Origin: Kitasatospora mediocidica KCTC 9733
GTDB taxonomy: Bacteria > Actinomycetota > Actinomycetes > Streptomycetales > Streptomycetaceae
Length of the DNA: 64,000 bases
Assembly (NCBI RefSeq): GCF_000744225.1
Contig: NZ_JQLN01000001.1
Location: forward strand, 186,001-250,000
Direction: 5' to 3'
Shown here piece after piece: positions 26,705-35,345 of the stretch. The position numbers and the translations under genes are program-made. Within the stretch, counting starts at the first letter, position 1. Every line of letters starts with the position of its first letter. Under the pieces are notes generated by a model, which was not told the origin of the DNA, searched no databases, and saw nothing but the letters and a program-made list of their open reading frames with translations.

Positions 26705-27850
26705 TCACAGGTACAGTCCGACGCCGGCGTGGTCGGCAGCCGTGCCCCGGCCCGCGCCGTCCCCGGTCCCGGCGCGCAGCGCGTACAGCTCCGCCAGCGT
26801 CGCGGGGCCCGCGGGACGCGCGGGCATGGCCGCGCCGCCCCAGCGGGCGGCTTCCTGCTCACTGAGCGGGCCGACCTCGATCCGGGCCAGGCAGCGTCCC
26901 GGCCGGATGATCGCGGGGTGCAGGCGCTGCAGGTCCTCGTTGGTGGTGATGACGAGCAGCACCCGGCTCCCCTGGCCGAGCAGTCCGTCGCTCAGGTTCA
27001 GCAGCCGGGCCAGGCTCTGGCCGGAGGCCCGCTTGGCATCGCTGCGGATCAGCTCGTCGCAGTCCTCCAGGATCAGCGCCCGCCACGGCGTCGCCTCCGA
27101 GCGCTTCGGCAGCGTCACGTCGATGAGGTAGCCGGACGAGGAGAACAGCTGCTCCGGATCGAGGACGTACTCGAAGCCGCACCAGCTGCGCCACGCCTGT
27201 GCCAGTGAGCGCAGCGCCGTGGTCTTGCCGGTTCCGGGCGGACCGTGCAGCAGGACGATCGAGCCGCAGAGCTCGGGCGGTGTCAGCGTGGTCAACCGCT
27301 CCAGGGCCGCGGCCGCCCGGCTGTCGTAGTTGCCGCGGATGGCCGGCCAGGACGGCGCGGGCACCTCGCGGGCCGTGCGGATCGCCGTGCCGCGTTGCGA
27401 GCGGTGCCAGTAGCCGACCTGGACGCTCCCCTCCTCCTCGACGGTGTGCTCCTCCCACTGCTCGGTCAGGCTGCGCGCGAGACGGCGGGCGAGTTCCGGC
27501 CGGTCGGCCAGGACGGTGAACTCGGCCTCGCAGGCCGCCGACGCCTTCAGGTGCCGGGTGGCCACGACGGTCCAGCCGGGCCCGCAGCTCAGCGTGACCT
27601 GTACCTGGTCCGTACCGCAGCTGCGCACCACCCGACCCGCCGACGGCTCCAGCGACGACACGTCGCCGCGCAGCCTGCGGACCTGCACGGTCAGCGTGTG
27701 CGACTGGCTGCCGTCCACGAAGCCGGCCAGTGCCATGGCGTTCAGGGCGTGCCGGGGAGTGTCGCTGCTCTGCAGGACGAGCGAGGGCGAGAACCCGGCG
27801 CCGTCCCACGGATCGCCCGGCGCGGGGAGCCGGCCGACCGCGGAGGTCAC
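26705..27850 (-). CDS. AAA ATPase coupled to an acyl carrier protein gene
   Basis: A 381-aa protein. An N-terminal domain of about 170 residues of unknown type is followed by an AAA module: Walker A HGPPGTGKTT (about 202-211), Walker B ALILEDCDEL (about 258), sensor ITTNED and an arginine-finger region IIRPGRC. The ATPase resembles the CDC48/BCS1-type AAA domain. Its GTG start overlaps the TGA of the acyl carrier protein gene (GTGA), so the two are translationally coupled. This strongly suggests that the ATPase acts on or with the carrier protein. I recall similar actinobacterial ATPases annotated with a DUF5925 N-terminal domain, but cannot confirm that here. Confidence 0.85.
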   Translation of the reverse strand: MTSAVGRLPAPGDPWDGAGFSPSLVLQSSDTPRHALNAMALAGFVDGSQSHTLTVQVRRLRGDVSSLEPSAGRVVRSCGTDQVQVTLSCGPGWTVVATRHLKASAACEAEFTVLADRPELARRLARSLTEQWEEHTVEEEGSVQVGYWHRSQRGTAIRTAREVPAPSWPAIRGNYDSRAAAALERLTTLTPPELCGSIVLLHGPPGTGKTTALRSLAQAWRSWCGFEYVLDPEQLFSSSGYLIDVTLPKRSEATPWRALILEDCDELIRSDAKRASGQSLARLLNLSDGLLGQGSRVLLVITTNEDLQRLHPAIIRPGRCLARIEVGPLSEQEAARWGGAAMPARPAGPATLAELYALRAGTGDGAGRGTAADHAGVGLYL

Positions 27851-28185
27851 CGCCGCTCCGCGGACCCGGCTGCGGCGGCGAGCTTCCGCTCGATGAGCGC
27901 GGCGACGGCGTCCAGCGTGGTGAGGTTCTTGATCTCGCGGTCCTCGAAGGAGACGGAGAAGCGCTCCTCCACGGCCACGGCGAACTCCACCATGGTGAGC
28001 GAGTCGATGTCGAGCTCTTCGAAGGTCTGCGGTCCCGGCTTGCCGGTCACGGTGACCTGGAGCTCCTGGCGCAGGAGGACGGCGATGTCGGCGAGGATCT
28101 GCTCGCGCCGGGTGGTGCCGGCAGGCGTGGCGGCGGGGGCGTCGGCGGCAGGGGTGTCGGCGGACCGCTCGGGCGTGCTCTTCAT
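27847..28185 (-). CDS. Acyl carrier protein
   Basis: A 112-aa protein. A Pro/Ala-rich N-terminal extension of about 35 residues precedes a standard four-helix carrier domain. ELDIDSLTMVEFAVAVEE holds the Ser that takes the 4'-phosphopantetheine arm, and the last helix is LTTLDAVAALIERKL. ATG follows GGAGAG. There are no ketosynthase, acyltransferase or adenylation genes nearby. Instead it is overlapped by the AAA ATPase gene and preceded, 67 bp upstream, by a 131-aa unknown gene. It is therefore probably not the housekeeping fatty-acid ACP. Confidence 0.88.
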   Translation of the reverse strand: MKSTPERSADTPAADAPAATPAGTTRREQILADIAVLLRQELQVTVTGKPGPQTFEELDIDSLTMVEFAVAVEERFSVSFEDREIKNLTTLDAVAALIERKLAAAAGSAERR

Positions 28186-28252
28186 GGGCTGCTCTCTCCT
28201 CGATGGGCGGACGGGCATGCTGGTGGGGGTGGGGACGACGGTGCCGGGCGAC

Positions 28253-28648
28253 TCAGTCGGCCGAGGCGGGAATGTCGTCCGCCGGATCAGACTCGCCCTC
28301 CGGGCGGGGCCAGTAGGACAACCGGTAGCCGCGTGCGAGCTGGTGCAGCGGCAGCTCGTGCTGGATGCCGCACAACTCGCCGACGATCGCCAGGTGGCCC
28401 CGCTGGCTGTCGGCCACCAGCGCGGTGACGGTCAGCGGGCTCGGCAGGAGGCTGCAGGGCTTCGCGCGCTCCCAGACCTGCCCGGGCGCGGCCAGCACGT
28501 AGACGCAGCCGTCCGCGTAGGCCTCGCAGGCCAGCCGCAGCGCGGCGCGGTCCGGTAGGTGGTCCTGTTCGCGCAGGCGGGTCCGGTACGCGTTGACCAG
28601 CTCTGCCGCGCGGAGCGAGCCGACGATCAGGTCGATGCGCTCCGTCAT
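28253..28648 (-). CDS. Unknown 131-aa protein upstream of ACP-ATPase pair
   Basis: No family is recognised. It is a cytosolic mixed alpha/beta protein. The N-terminus MTERIDLIVGSLRAAELVNAYRTR could fit a small regulatory or structural fold, and the two Cys in KPCSLLPSP and GELCGIQHE may be functional. It is the first gene of the likely three-gene operon with the carrier protein and AAA ATPase. It is divergent from the cold-shock gene across 329 bp in which I find no further gene. Confidence 0.7.
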   Translation of the reverse strand: MTERIDLIVGSLRAAELVNAYRTRLREQDHLPDRAALRLACEAYADGCVYVLAAPGQVWERAKPCSLLPSPLTVTALVADSQRGHLAIVGELCGIQHELPLHQLARGYRLSYWPRPEGESDPADDIPASAD

Positions 28649-28977
28649 CGCGGCCCCCCGTGGATCGGTCCCGGCCGTGGTCCGGCGTATTTCGGTGGCA
28701 TGGGCAACTCCACTCGATCAGGCGTCAGCGGGCTTTGCCGCACCGACGTTATGCGCCGGGCACCCATCGCCGGAGGTGCCCGCATGCCGGTTTTCGGGCA
28801 ACGCCCGCCGGTCGATCGATTGCCTCTTCGTTCCTACGTCCATTCCGGCACCCGGGCTACGGTGGCGGCATCACAGGGCAGTAACGGGGATGAACAGTCC
28901 CCCGGAGGATCCCGCCCGAGCGGGACCATCCGGCCCAGAAATGCGGCCTCGGCCGCTCGGTTCCAGGTGGAGTCAGA

Positions 28978-29268
28978 ATGGTTTTCGTGCAGGGCACCGT
29001 CAAATGGTTCAACTCCGAGAAGGGCTTCGGATTCATCACGCCGGACGAAGCCCCGAAGGACGTCGGCGAGTCGCGCGACGTCTTCGTCCATTACAAGAGC
29101 ATCGAGGGGACCGGCTACCGGGAGCTCTTCGAGAACCAGCGGGTGCGCTTCACGATCACGCTGAGCCCGAAGGGCCCGCAGGCCGAGCAGGTGACCCCGC
29201 TGCCTCCGGCGCAGGACGCCCCGGCCCGCGCGGTGACGCCGTCGGTGCTCGGCGACCGCATCCGGTGA
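28978..29268 (+). CDS. Cold-shock domain protein with C-terminal extension
   Basis: A 96-aa protein. The CSD RNA-binding motifs are present: [12 protein letters not shown] (RNP1) and DVFVHYKSI (RNP2). The loop between them is about seven residues longer than in 67-aa streptomycete Csp proteins ([12 protein letters not shown]), and there is a 30-residue C-terminal extension rich in Pro and Ala. It binds single-stranded nucleic acid and acts as an RNA chaperone. ATG follows GGTGGAG. A 61-aa protein gene follows 38 bp later and is probably cotranscribed. Confidence 0.88.
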   Translation: MVFVQGTVKWFNSEKGFGFITPDEAPKDVGESRDVFVHYKSIEGTGYRELFENQRVRFTITLSPKGPQAEQVTPLPPAQDAPARAVTPSVLGDRIR

Positions 29269-29306
29269 CCAGGCCCCACAGGAGCCGCACCGCGAGGAGA
29301 GTGCAC

Positions 29307-29492
29307 GTGAACACCTGGATCCAGTACAAGGCCGAATTCCTGCTGCACGACTGCCAGGAACCGGCTGACGCCGTCGTCGAACACCTCGGGCACCTCTATC
29401 CCGAGCTGAACGCCGCGGAATGCCGCGCGTACGTGGAGCGCGCCGCGCGGCTCGGCGGCGGCCAGGCTCCGGAGCTGCCGGTTCCCGGCTGA
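29307..29492 (+). CDS. 61-aa protein, paralogue of the 86-aa protein at 25291
   Basis: GTG at 29307 follows GAGGAGA at good spacing. The sequence KAEFLLHDCQEPADAVVEHL, then GHLYPEL and a C-terminal AYVERAARLGGG, matches the product of 25291-25551 along most of its length. No family is recognised. Placement directly after the cold-shock gene, with a strong terminator right behind, indicates a two-gene transcript. Confidence 0.7.
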   Translation: MNTWIQYKAEFLLHDCQEPADAVVEHLGHLYPELNAAECRAYVERAARLGGGQAPELPVPG

Positions 29493-29531
29493 TCCACTGA
29501 TGCCGCGACCGGCGGGGCGGCGCCCGGCCAG

Positions 29532-29584
29532 AAGGCCCTGGTGGCCGAACAGGAACGTTGCCTGTTCGGCCACCAGGGCCTTTT
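29532..29584 (+). terminator. Strong intrinsic terminator with U-tract
   Basis: A perfect 22-bp stem (29532-29553 against 29561-29582), a 7-nt loop and a T-run at 29581-29584 follow the cold-shock operon by 40 bp. It is one of the best textbook terminators in the window. Confidence 0.9.
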
Positions 29585-29684
29585 CGCGCTGTCGGCGGAC
29601 GATCCGGACGGTGCCCGGAAGGGCATCGAGGAGATCACTGATTGTCTGCCCCGATCGAGCTACAAACTACAGGGAATGAATTCG

Positions 29685-29690
29685 TAAAAT
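29685..29690 (+). promoter_or_regulatory. Possible -10 box of surface-protein gene
   Basis: TAAAAT lies in a locally A/T-rich stretch 78 bp before the GTG start at 29769, the only such patch in the gap. No convincing -35 box is visible. Confidence 0.25.
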
Positions 29691-29768
29691 CATCTGGAAT
29701 TACGTGGATCGGCGACCGTGTGAGGCCGGCCCTGACCGACAATTGCCCAACCGAACAGGAATCCGCCC

Positions 29769-32438
29769 GTGGGAACATCGTTCAGCCGACGCGCCTGGGG
29801 AGCCTCGGTGTGCGTTCTTTCGCTTCTGTTGGCCCTGGTCGTGGTGGGAGTGACGCAGGCCGCTCCCGCCGCCGAGCACCAAAACCACTACTCGATCAAG
29901 AACGCCACACCTGTCCCACTGAAACTCGTCAAAGCCACTCTCAGCTACGGCAGTTGGACAGCCCCGCCACCCCAGCAGCTCAATGTCGGCGCGAGGGTCG
30001 ACGTCTATGTGAAGAACGGCGACAACCCGGACGATTACAGCGACGGCGGCTCCATCGAATATGCCGGCCCCGACGGTTCGACGATCGGGATGACGGCCGA
30101 CTTCTCCCTCGCCACCAACAGGGACGGCTCCAACTGCCCCGCCGTGCAAGGGATCTTCACCTGCCATGTCGACCTCGCGCCAGGGCGCGGGAAGACCACC
30201 GCGTTCACCATCGGCTCCGCCATGACGGCACCCACTCCCGATGTGACGACCTCCACGACAACGGGACTGGTCGACCGGGGCACCACATTGGGGGCCACGA
30301 CCAGCGTCCGGAACCTCTCCGGTGACCCCATGAAGGGCGTCACCCTGGAGCAGCCACTGCCGGTCGGGACCACCTACGTCAAGGGCACGCTCACGCTGGA
30401 CGGCGATCCGGTGCCGGACGACAGGGTCGGCAGCGGCGGAATCAACCTCTGCCTCGTCCCGGGGAAGGGGACCTGCGACGGCGAGGTGCCCAGCGGTATC
30501 GAGAACCTGCACCAGGTCTCCTACCAGCTCAAGGTGGCCGACGACGCCCAACCGAACGCGACCGTCAACATCCAGCCGACGATCCGCTACACGTGGACCG
30601 GTGCGGGGGCAAAGGAATTCCGCGGAAACACCGCGACGGCGAGGGTGGCGTCGGCCGACCTCGCGATCTCGGGCGGCTTCGATCCCGCCACCCCCGTGGC
30701 CGGCCAGCACCTCGGGTACACGGCGACCGTGGTCAACCACGGGCCGGACATGGCGCAGAAGGTCACCGTCACGGGCACCGTACCGCCGAGCCTGAAGGAC
30801 GTCACGTACAGCGTCGACGCCGGCGGCACCTGCACCCTGCGGGACTCGACCGTCTCCTGCAGCGTCCCCTCGCTCGCCTCGCGCACGGTGACGCTCACCG
30901 TCGGCGGAACACTCCCGCCGGACTACGCCGATGGGGAGATCGACGCGACCGTCACCACTCACGCGCTGACCGGTGACCCGACGCCGGGCAACAACACGGC
31001 GAAGCTGAGTGCGTCCCCGCATGCGCGGGCCACGCTCGGCGTCACCGTCGAAGGTCCCTCCACGGGCTTCGCCGGCCAGCAGGTCCAGTACACGGTCACC
31101 GTCACCAACCAGGGCCCCTCCACCGCCAGGAACGTCACCACCACCCTCACCGGCCCGGCCCACACCAGGACCGACCCGTGGCACGTCGGCGACCTGGCAC
31201 CGAACGAGAGCAGGAAGCTGACCGTCGACGCCACCCTGCCCGCGAACCAGGACAAAGCCACCCTCGCCGCCACCAGCAGCACGGACACCGGCGCCACACC
31301 CGGCAAGCCCAACCAGGCGACCGGCAGCAGCACCACTGACATCCGGCCGCAGGCCTCACTCGGCATCTCGATGACGACCGACGCCGTTGCGCCCAAGGTG
31401 GGCGACACCGTCAGCTACACGATGCGGGTGTTCAACTCCGGCCCGTCCACCTCGAAGCAGGTCCAGGTCACCGACCAGCTGCCGGACGGGTTCCAGCTCA
31501 ACGACGTCAAAGTGGCGCCCGGCCAGAGCTACGACAAGGGCACGGGCATCTGGGAACCCGGCGACCTGCCCGCCGGGGCCGCATACGAACTGACGCTCAC
31601 CGGCTCGTTCACCGCGGACAGCAAGGCGACCGCCAACATCGCGACGATCACCCACACCAGCACGCACGATCCGGACGCCCCGCAGGGCAAGCCCCAGCCC
31701 GGCGACCGGTACTACGCCTCGGTCAGCACCTCGGTCACCGCCGTCGCCCACTTGGCCCTCACGAACACGGTGGACCCCGCGACGGTGACGGTCGGCCAGA
31801 ACACGACCTTCACCGTCACCGTCACCAACGACGGCCCCTCGAACGTGTCCCACGCCCAGGTGAAGGACCTGCTGCCGACCGGCCTGACCCATATCTCGGA
31901 CGATTCGGGCGGCTCCTACACCGCGGACACCGGGCTGTGGAAGGTCGACGCGCTCGGCACCCACGAGAGCCGCACCCTGCACATCACCGCCAAGGTCGGC
32001 ATGGAAGGCCGGATCACCAACTGGATCGACTACGCGGCCTCGGAGGCGTACGACCCGCACCCGTGCAACGGCAAGTGCGCCTCGGCCGTGGTGACCGGGA
32101 AGGCCGCGCCGGCCCCGCCGCCGCCCAGTGGCTCGCCGAGCGGCTCCCCCAGCACCTCACCGAGCGGCGGCGCGAGCGCGGGACCCGCCAAGCCCACGTC
32201 GAGGACGACCGCCGGGCCCGGTGCGAAGGCTTCGGACAAGTCGACGGCACCCACCGGTGTCCTCGCCTTCACCGGTAGTACGGGCCTGCAGCTGACCGTC
32301 GCCATCGGCTTGATCGCGCTGGCCGTCGGTGCGGCCACCGTGGGCGGCGTGCAGCTGCGCAACCGGCGGCTGCGCACGGCGCGGGGCGGGTCGATCGGCG
32401 GCTCCCAGTCCCGGTCCCGCCGCCGGCGCCGCCACTGA
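29769..32438 (+). CDS. Sortase-anchored surface protein with DUF11 repeats
   Basis: An 889-aa protein; GTG start. The signal peptide is RRAWGASVCVLSLLLALVVV with cleavage after TQAAPAA. At least four DUF11 (Ig-like) repeats run between about residues 300 and 770, each with a pattern such as VxYTVTVTNQGPSTARNV. A Ser/Pro/Gly/Thr linker leads to LAFTG (832-836), an LAxTG-type sortase signal, then a hydrophobic helix and an Arg-rich tail. It should be displayed on the cell wall via a class E sortase; DUF11 proteins are long stalks or adhesins. The tail (RSRRRRRH) is longer than usual. Confidence 0.85.
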   Translation: MGTSFSRRAWGASVCVLSLLLALVVVGVTQAAPAAEHQNHYSIKNATPVPLKLVKATLSYGSWTAPPPQQLNVGARVDVYVKNGDNPDDYSDGGSIEYAGPDGSTIGMTADFSLATNRDGSNCPAVQGIFTCHVDLAPGRGKTTAFTIGSAMTAPTPDVTTSTTTGLVDRGTTLGATTSVRNLSGDPMKGVTLEQPLPVGTTYVKGTLTLDGDPVPDDRVGSGGINLCLVPGKGTCDGEVPSGIENLHQVSYQLKVADDAQPNATVNIQPTIRYTWTGAGAKEFRGNTATARVASADLAISGGFDPATPVAGQHLGYTATVVNHGPDMAQKVTVTGTVPPSLKDVTYSVDAGGTCTLRDSTVSCSVPSLASRTVTLTVGGTLPPDYADGEIDATVTTHALTGDPTPGNNTAKLSASPHARATLGVTVEGPSTGFAGQQVQYTVTVTNQGPSTARNVTTTLTGPAHTRTDPWHVGDLAPNESRKLTVDATLPANQDKATLAATSSTDTGATPGKPNQATGSSTTDIRPQASLGISMTTDAVAPKVGDTVSYTMRVFNSGPSTSKQVQVTDQLPDGFQLNDVKVAPGQSYDKGTGIWEPGDLPAGAAYELTLTGSFTADSKATANIATITHTSTHDPDAPQGKPQPGDRYYASVSTSVTAVAHLALTNTVDPATVTVGQNTTFTVTVTNDGPSNVSHAQVKDLLPTGLTHISDDSGGSYTADTGLWKVDALGTHESRTLHITAKVGMEGRITNWIDYAASEAYDPHPCNGKCASAVVTGKAAPAPPPPSGSPSGSPSTSPSGGASAGPAKPTSRTTAGPGAKASDKSTAPTGVLAFTGSTGLQLTVAIGLIALAVGAATVGGVQLRNRRLRTARGGSIGGSQSRSRRRRRH

Positions 32439-32483
32439 CGCACCCCGGGCCCCGGGGTGAACACCTCGGCACCGCGGCACCAT

Positions 32484-32531
32484 CCGCTGCTCGTCCCCCG
32501 CCGTATCAACCGGTCGGGGGACGAGCAGCGG
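32484..32531. terminator. Perfect 17-bp hairpin
   Basis: Arms CCGCTGCTCGTCCCCCG (32484-32500) and the exact complement (32515-32531), 45 bp after the stop of the surface protein gene and 120 bp before the sugar permease start. Confidence 0.75.
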
Positions 32532-32651
32532 CGTTCGGGCTCCTACCGTGGCAGCACCGACAGCCAGGCCCCCGGCGCAAGCGTCTCGGACCGAGCCACG
32601 CACATCGCGGCAGCCCGTCGGCCCCCATCAGTTCACAGAAACTGGTTTCTC

Positions 32652-34121
32652 ATGCCCATAACCTCCGGCAGCCTCCCCGCACCGTCGGGTCCGGCCGCCT
32701 CCCCGCCGTCCGACCGCCTGGCGCCCGCCCACGCCCGTCGCGCGGCCCTGATCTCCTCGGCCGCGGCCATGGCCGGTTTCCTCTTCGGCTACGACAGCGC
32801 CGTCATCAACGGCGCGGTCAGCGCCATCCAGGACCACTTCGCGGTGGGCGCCGCAGCCACCGGCCTCACCGTCTCGGCCGCCCTGCTCGGTTCGGCGGCC
32901 GGCGCCCTGGCCGGCGGCGCGATGGCCGAACGGCTCGGCCGGATCCGGGTGATGCACATCGCCGCGGTGCTGTTCATGATCAGCGCCGTCGGGTCGATGT
33001 TCCCGTTCGCGCTCTGGGACCTCGCCTGCTGGCGCGTGGTCGGCGGCGTCGCGATCGGCATCGCCTCCGTGATCGCTCCGGCCTACATCGCCGAGGTCGC
33101 ACCGCCCGCCTACCGCGGGCGACTCGGGTCCTTTCAGCAACTGGCCATCGTGATCGGCATCGCGTGCTCCCAACTGGTCAACTACGCGCTCACCCAGTTC
33201 GCCGGGGGCTCGACCACCGGTCACCTGCTGGGCGTCCAGGCCTGGCAGTGGATGCTCGGGGCCGCCGCCGTACCCGCGGTGGTGTACCTCGCGGTGACCT
33301 TGCGCATCCCCGAGTCGCCGCGCTGGCTGGCAAGCCGCGGACGCACCGCGGAGGCCGCCTCGATCCTGGAACAGCTGGAGGGAGGGGCGGCCCAGCAGCG
33401 CCTCGCCGAGATCCAGGCCTCGCTCGGCCTCGCCACGCAGCGGCGCCCGTCGCTGCGGGACCTCTTCGGCGGCCGCTACGGGCTGCTGCCGATCGTCTGG
33501 CTCGGCATCGCGCTGTCGGTGCTCCAGCAGTTCGTCGGCATCAACGTGATCTTCTACTACTCCTCGGTGCTGTGGCAGTCGGTCGGGATCAACCAGACCA
33601 ACTCGCTGCTGATCAGCCTGTCGACCTCCGTGATCAACATCGTCGGCACCCTGGTGGCCATCGCCCTGGTGGACCGGATCGGCCGCAAGCCGCTGGCCGT
33701 CGCCGGATCGGTCGGCATGGCCCTGTCGCTGGGCGCCGTGGCCTGGGCGTTCAGCGGCGCCTCGGGCAGCGGCACGCACCTGACGCTGCCCGCGCTCCAG
33801 GGCGTGGTGGCGCTGGTCGCCGCGCACCTGTTCGTGCTGTGCTTCGCGTTCTCCTGGGGCGTGGTGGTCTGGGTCCTGCTCGGCGAGATGTTCCCCAACC
33901 GGATCCGCGCCACCGCCCTCTCCCTGGCGGCGACCGTGCAGTGGATCGCCAACTGGGCCATCACGGTGAGCTTCCCGTCCATGGCGCAGTGGAGCCTGAC
34001 CTTCTCGTACGTCATGTACGCCGCGTTCGCCGCGGTGTCCGCGGTGTTCGCCGTGAAGTTCCTGCGGGAGACCAAGGGCCGCACGCTGGAGGACATGGGC
34101 GGGGACTCCCTGCCCGCCTGA
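32652..34121 (+). CDS. Sugar:proton symporter (glucose-permease-like MFS)
   Basis: A 489-aa, 12-TM member of the MFS sugar-porter family. It has FLFGYDSAVINGA in TM1, ERLGRIRVMHIAAVLF, PESPRWLASRGR after TM6, the substrate motif QQFVGINVIFYYSSVLW in TM7, DRIGRKPLAVAG, and the C-terminal LRETKGRTLEDM. It is close in pattern to the streptomycete glucose permease GlcP and to XylE; glucose or a related hexose is the likely substrate. ATG at 32652 follows a weak ribosome-binding site. A hairpin terminator follows directly. Confidence 0.88.
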   Translation: MPITSGSLPAPSGPAASPPSDRLAPAHARRAALISSAAAMAGFLFGYDSAVINGAVSAIQDHFAVGAAATGLTVSAALLGSAAGALAGGAMAERLGRIRVMHIAAVLFMISAVGSMFPFALWDLACWRVVGGVAIGIASVIAPAYIAEVAPPAYRGRLGSFQQLAIVIGIACSQLVNYALTQFAGGSTTGHLLGVQAWQWMLGAAAVPAVVYLAVTLRIPESPRWLASRGRTAEAASILEQLEGGAAQQRLAEIQASLGLATQRRPSLRDLFGGRYGLLPIVWLGIALSVLQQFVGINVIFYYSSVLWQSVGINQTNSLLISLSTSVINIVGTLVAIALVDRIGRKPLAVAGSVGMALSLGAVAWAFSGASGSGTHLTLPALQGVVALVAAHLFVLCFAFSWGVVVWVLLGEMFPNRIRATALSLAATVQWIANWAITVSFPSMAQWSLTFSYVMYAAFAAVSAVFAVKFLRETKGRTLEDMGGDSLPA

Positions 34122-34132
34122 CCGTTCCCCCC

Positions 34133-34165
34133 GGCGCCGTCCACCGACCAGCGGTGGACGGCGCC
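34133..34165 (+). terminator. Perfect 14-bp hairpin after sugar permease
   Basis: GGCGCCGTCCACCG and its exact complement with a 5-nt loop, 11 bp after the stop. Confidence 0.8.
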
Positions 34166-34185
34166 GACGCGTGCGCGGGCCGGGG

Positions 34186-34215
34186 CGCGGCGCGGCGCGG
34201 CGCGGCGCGGCGCGG
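34186..34215 (+). repeat. Six tandem copies of CGCGG
   Basis: The pentamer CGCGG is repeated six times without interruption just after the permease terminator. It is intergenic and likely to vary in length between strains. Confidence 0.85.
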
Positions 34216-34296
34216 GAAACCCTGCAACTCCCTTCGGAGCCCGTTCTCTTGGCCAGGATGAACCTGCGGACAGCCGACCGTTAGCCTCCCCCCGCC

Positions 34297-34302
34297 TAGC
34301 CT
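34297..34302 (+). promoter_or_regulatory. Likely -10 box (TAGCCT) of LysM-NlpC/P60 gene
   Basis: The context GCCTAGCCTG is identical to a ten-base stretch upstream of the Rpf-like gene (complement of 38949-38960 region). It sits about 148 bp before the start codon, leaving a structured leader. Confidence 0.45.
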
Positions 34303-34309
34303 GGTCACA

Positions 34310-34440
34310 TCACCGGATCTCCGCGGAACTCTCCGCGAACGGCTTTGCCCCGCAAGGCGATTGACGCACCACAGGCGTCCGCCGACCGAACCCGGCAAGC
34401 CGCGGCGCCCGCCGGACGCCGGATCACCAGGCAGGACCAG
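34310..34440 (+). ncRNA. Structured 5' leader, possible c-di-AMP (ydaO-like) riboswitch
   Basis: The leader of the LysM-NlpC/P60 gene contains a perfect 8-bp outer stem GGCGTCCG (34374-34381) with CGGACGCC (34413-34420) enclosing CGACCGAACCCGGCAAGCCG, plus an upstream CCGCGGAACTCTCCGCG region. In streptomycetes c-di-AMP riboswitches commonly precede such cell-wall hydrolase genes. I cannot match the whole consensus by eye, so the class call is tentative; the structure itself is clear. Confidence 0.35.
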
Positions 34441-34449
34441 GAGGAGCCC

Positions 34450-35307
34450 ATGCCCCGACATTCCCTCAATCGTCATCGACGCCCCCGTCAGCGCAACACC
34501 GTCCGCGTCGTCGGTGTCGCGAGCGCGGGTGCGGTTCTCCCGCTCCTCGGTGTGGCGCAGGCCTATGCCGCCACCCCGTCGAGCGCGACGTCCGCAGCCA
34601 CGCTCGCGTCGCACCAGCAGTCGGGCCAGCAGGCAGCGGCCGCGGGCGGCGGCAGCGGCTCGGCCACCGCACGCACCGTCTCCGCGCCCGCCGCCGCGGC
34701 CCCGCAGGTCGACTCCTACACCGTCAAGGCGGGCGACACCCTCTCGGGCATCGCCTCGCAGCACGGTATGACCTGGCAGGACGTGTACCAGTACGCCCAG
34801 AACAAGAAGGTCATCGGCAGCAACCCGCACCGGATCTACGCGGGCCAGAAGCTGGAGCTGTGCGACCAGGGGAACGGCGCGCAGACCACGCCGTCGACCA
34901 CCGCGGCGGCTACCGCCCCTGCCGCCGGACCGGCGGCAAGCGGGCCGATGGCCGCCGCGGTCGCCTTCGCCGAGTCCAAGGTCGGCCAGTCCTACCTGTT
35001 GGGCGGCACCGGCGCCAACAACAACTGGGACTGCTCCGGCCTCACCCAGGCCGCGATGGCCCACGCGGGCATCTCCATCCCGCGCGTCGCAGCCGATCAG
35101 GCCGCCGCCACGACCCGCGTGTCGCTGAACGACCTCAAGCCCGGCGACCTGCTCTTCTGGTCGAGCAACGGGAAGGCCGGCGGCGTCTACCACGTGGCTA
35201 TCTTCACGGGCCCCGGTGACACCTTCGTCCAGGCCGCCAACTCGTCCGTCGGCGTGATTAAGGAAACCATCTCGAACTACCCCCCGAGCTTCGCCGGCCG
35301 GGTCTGA
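34450..35307 (+). CDS. Secreted LysM-NlpC/P60 peptidoglycan endopeptidase
   Basis: A 285-aa protein; ATG follows AGGAGGAG. The signal peptide ends near AQAYAA (about residue 40). One LysM domain ([19 protein letters not shown], about 97-140) binds glycan. A Thr/Ala linker follows. The NlpC/P60 domain (about 180-285) has the catalytic Cys in NWDCSGLTQAA and the His in VYHVAIFTG. It should cut the D-Glu-meso/LL-DAP stem-peptide bond outside the membrane. Its promoter and structured leader resemble those of the Rpf-like gene at 38079-38765, so the two may be co-regulated. Confidence 0.9.
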   Translation: MPRHSLNRHRRPRQRNTVRVVGVASAGAVLPLLGVAQAYAATPSSATSAATLASHQQSGQQAAAAGGGSGSATARTVSAPAAAAPQVDSYTVKAGDTLSGIASQHGMTWQDVYQYAQNKKVIGSNPHRIYAGQKLELCDQGNGAQTTPSTTAAATAPAAGPAASGPMAAAVAFAESKVGQSYLLGGTGANNNWDCSGLTQAAMAHAGISIPRVAADQAAATTRVSLNDLKPGDLLFWSSNGKAGGVYHVAIFTGPGDTFVQAANSSVGVIKETISNYPPSFAGRV

Positions 35308-35313
35308 GACGTC

Positions 35314-35345
35314 CGCCCGCCCGCCCGCGTCAGGCGGGCGGGCGG
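35314..35345. terminator. G/C-only hairpin between convergent stops
   Basis: CGCCCGCCCGCCCGC followed by its complementary G-rich arm, overlapping the stop codon of the minus-strand kinase gene at 35330. It probably serves both convergent genes. Confidence 0.6.

Noticed and set aside
34186..34215. Short tandem repeat considered as part of a CRISPR-like array or origin
   Set aside because: The unit is five bases, without spacers or DnaA boxes; it is a simple repeat.
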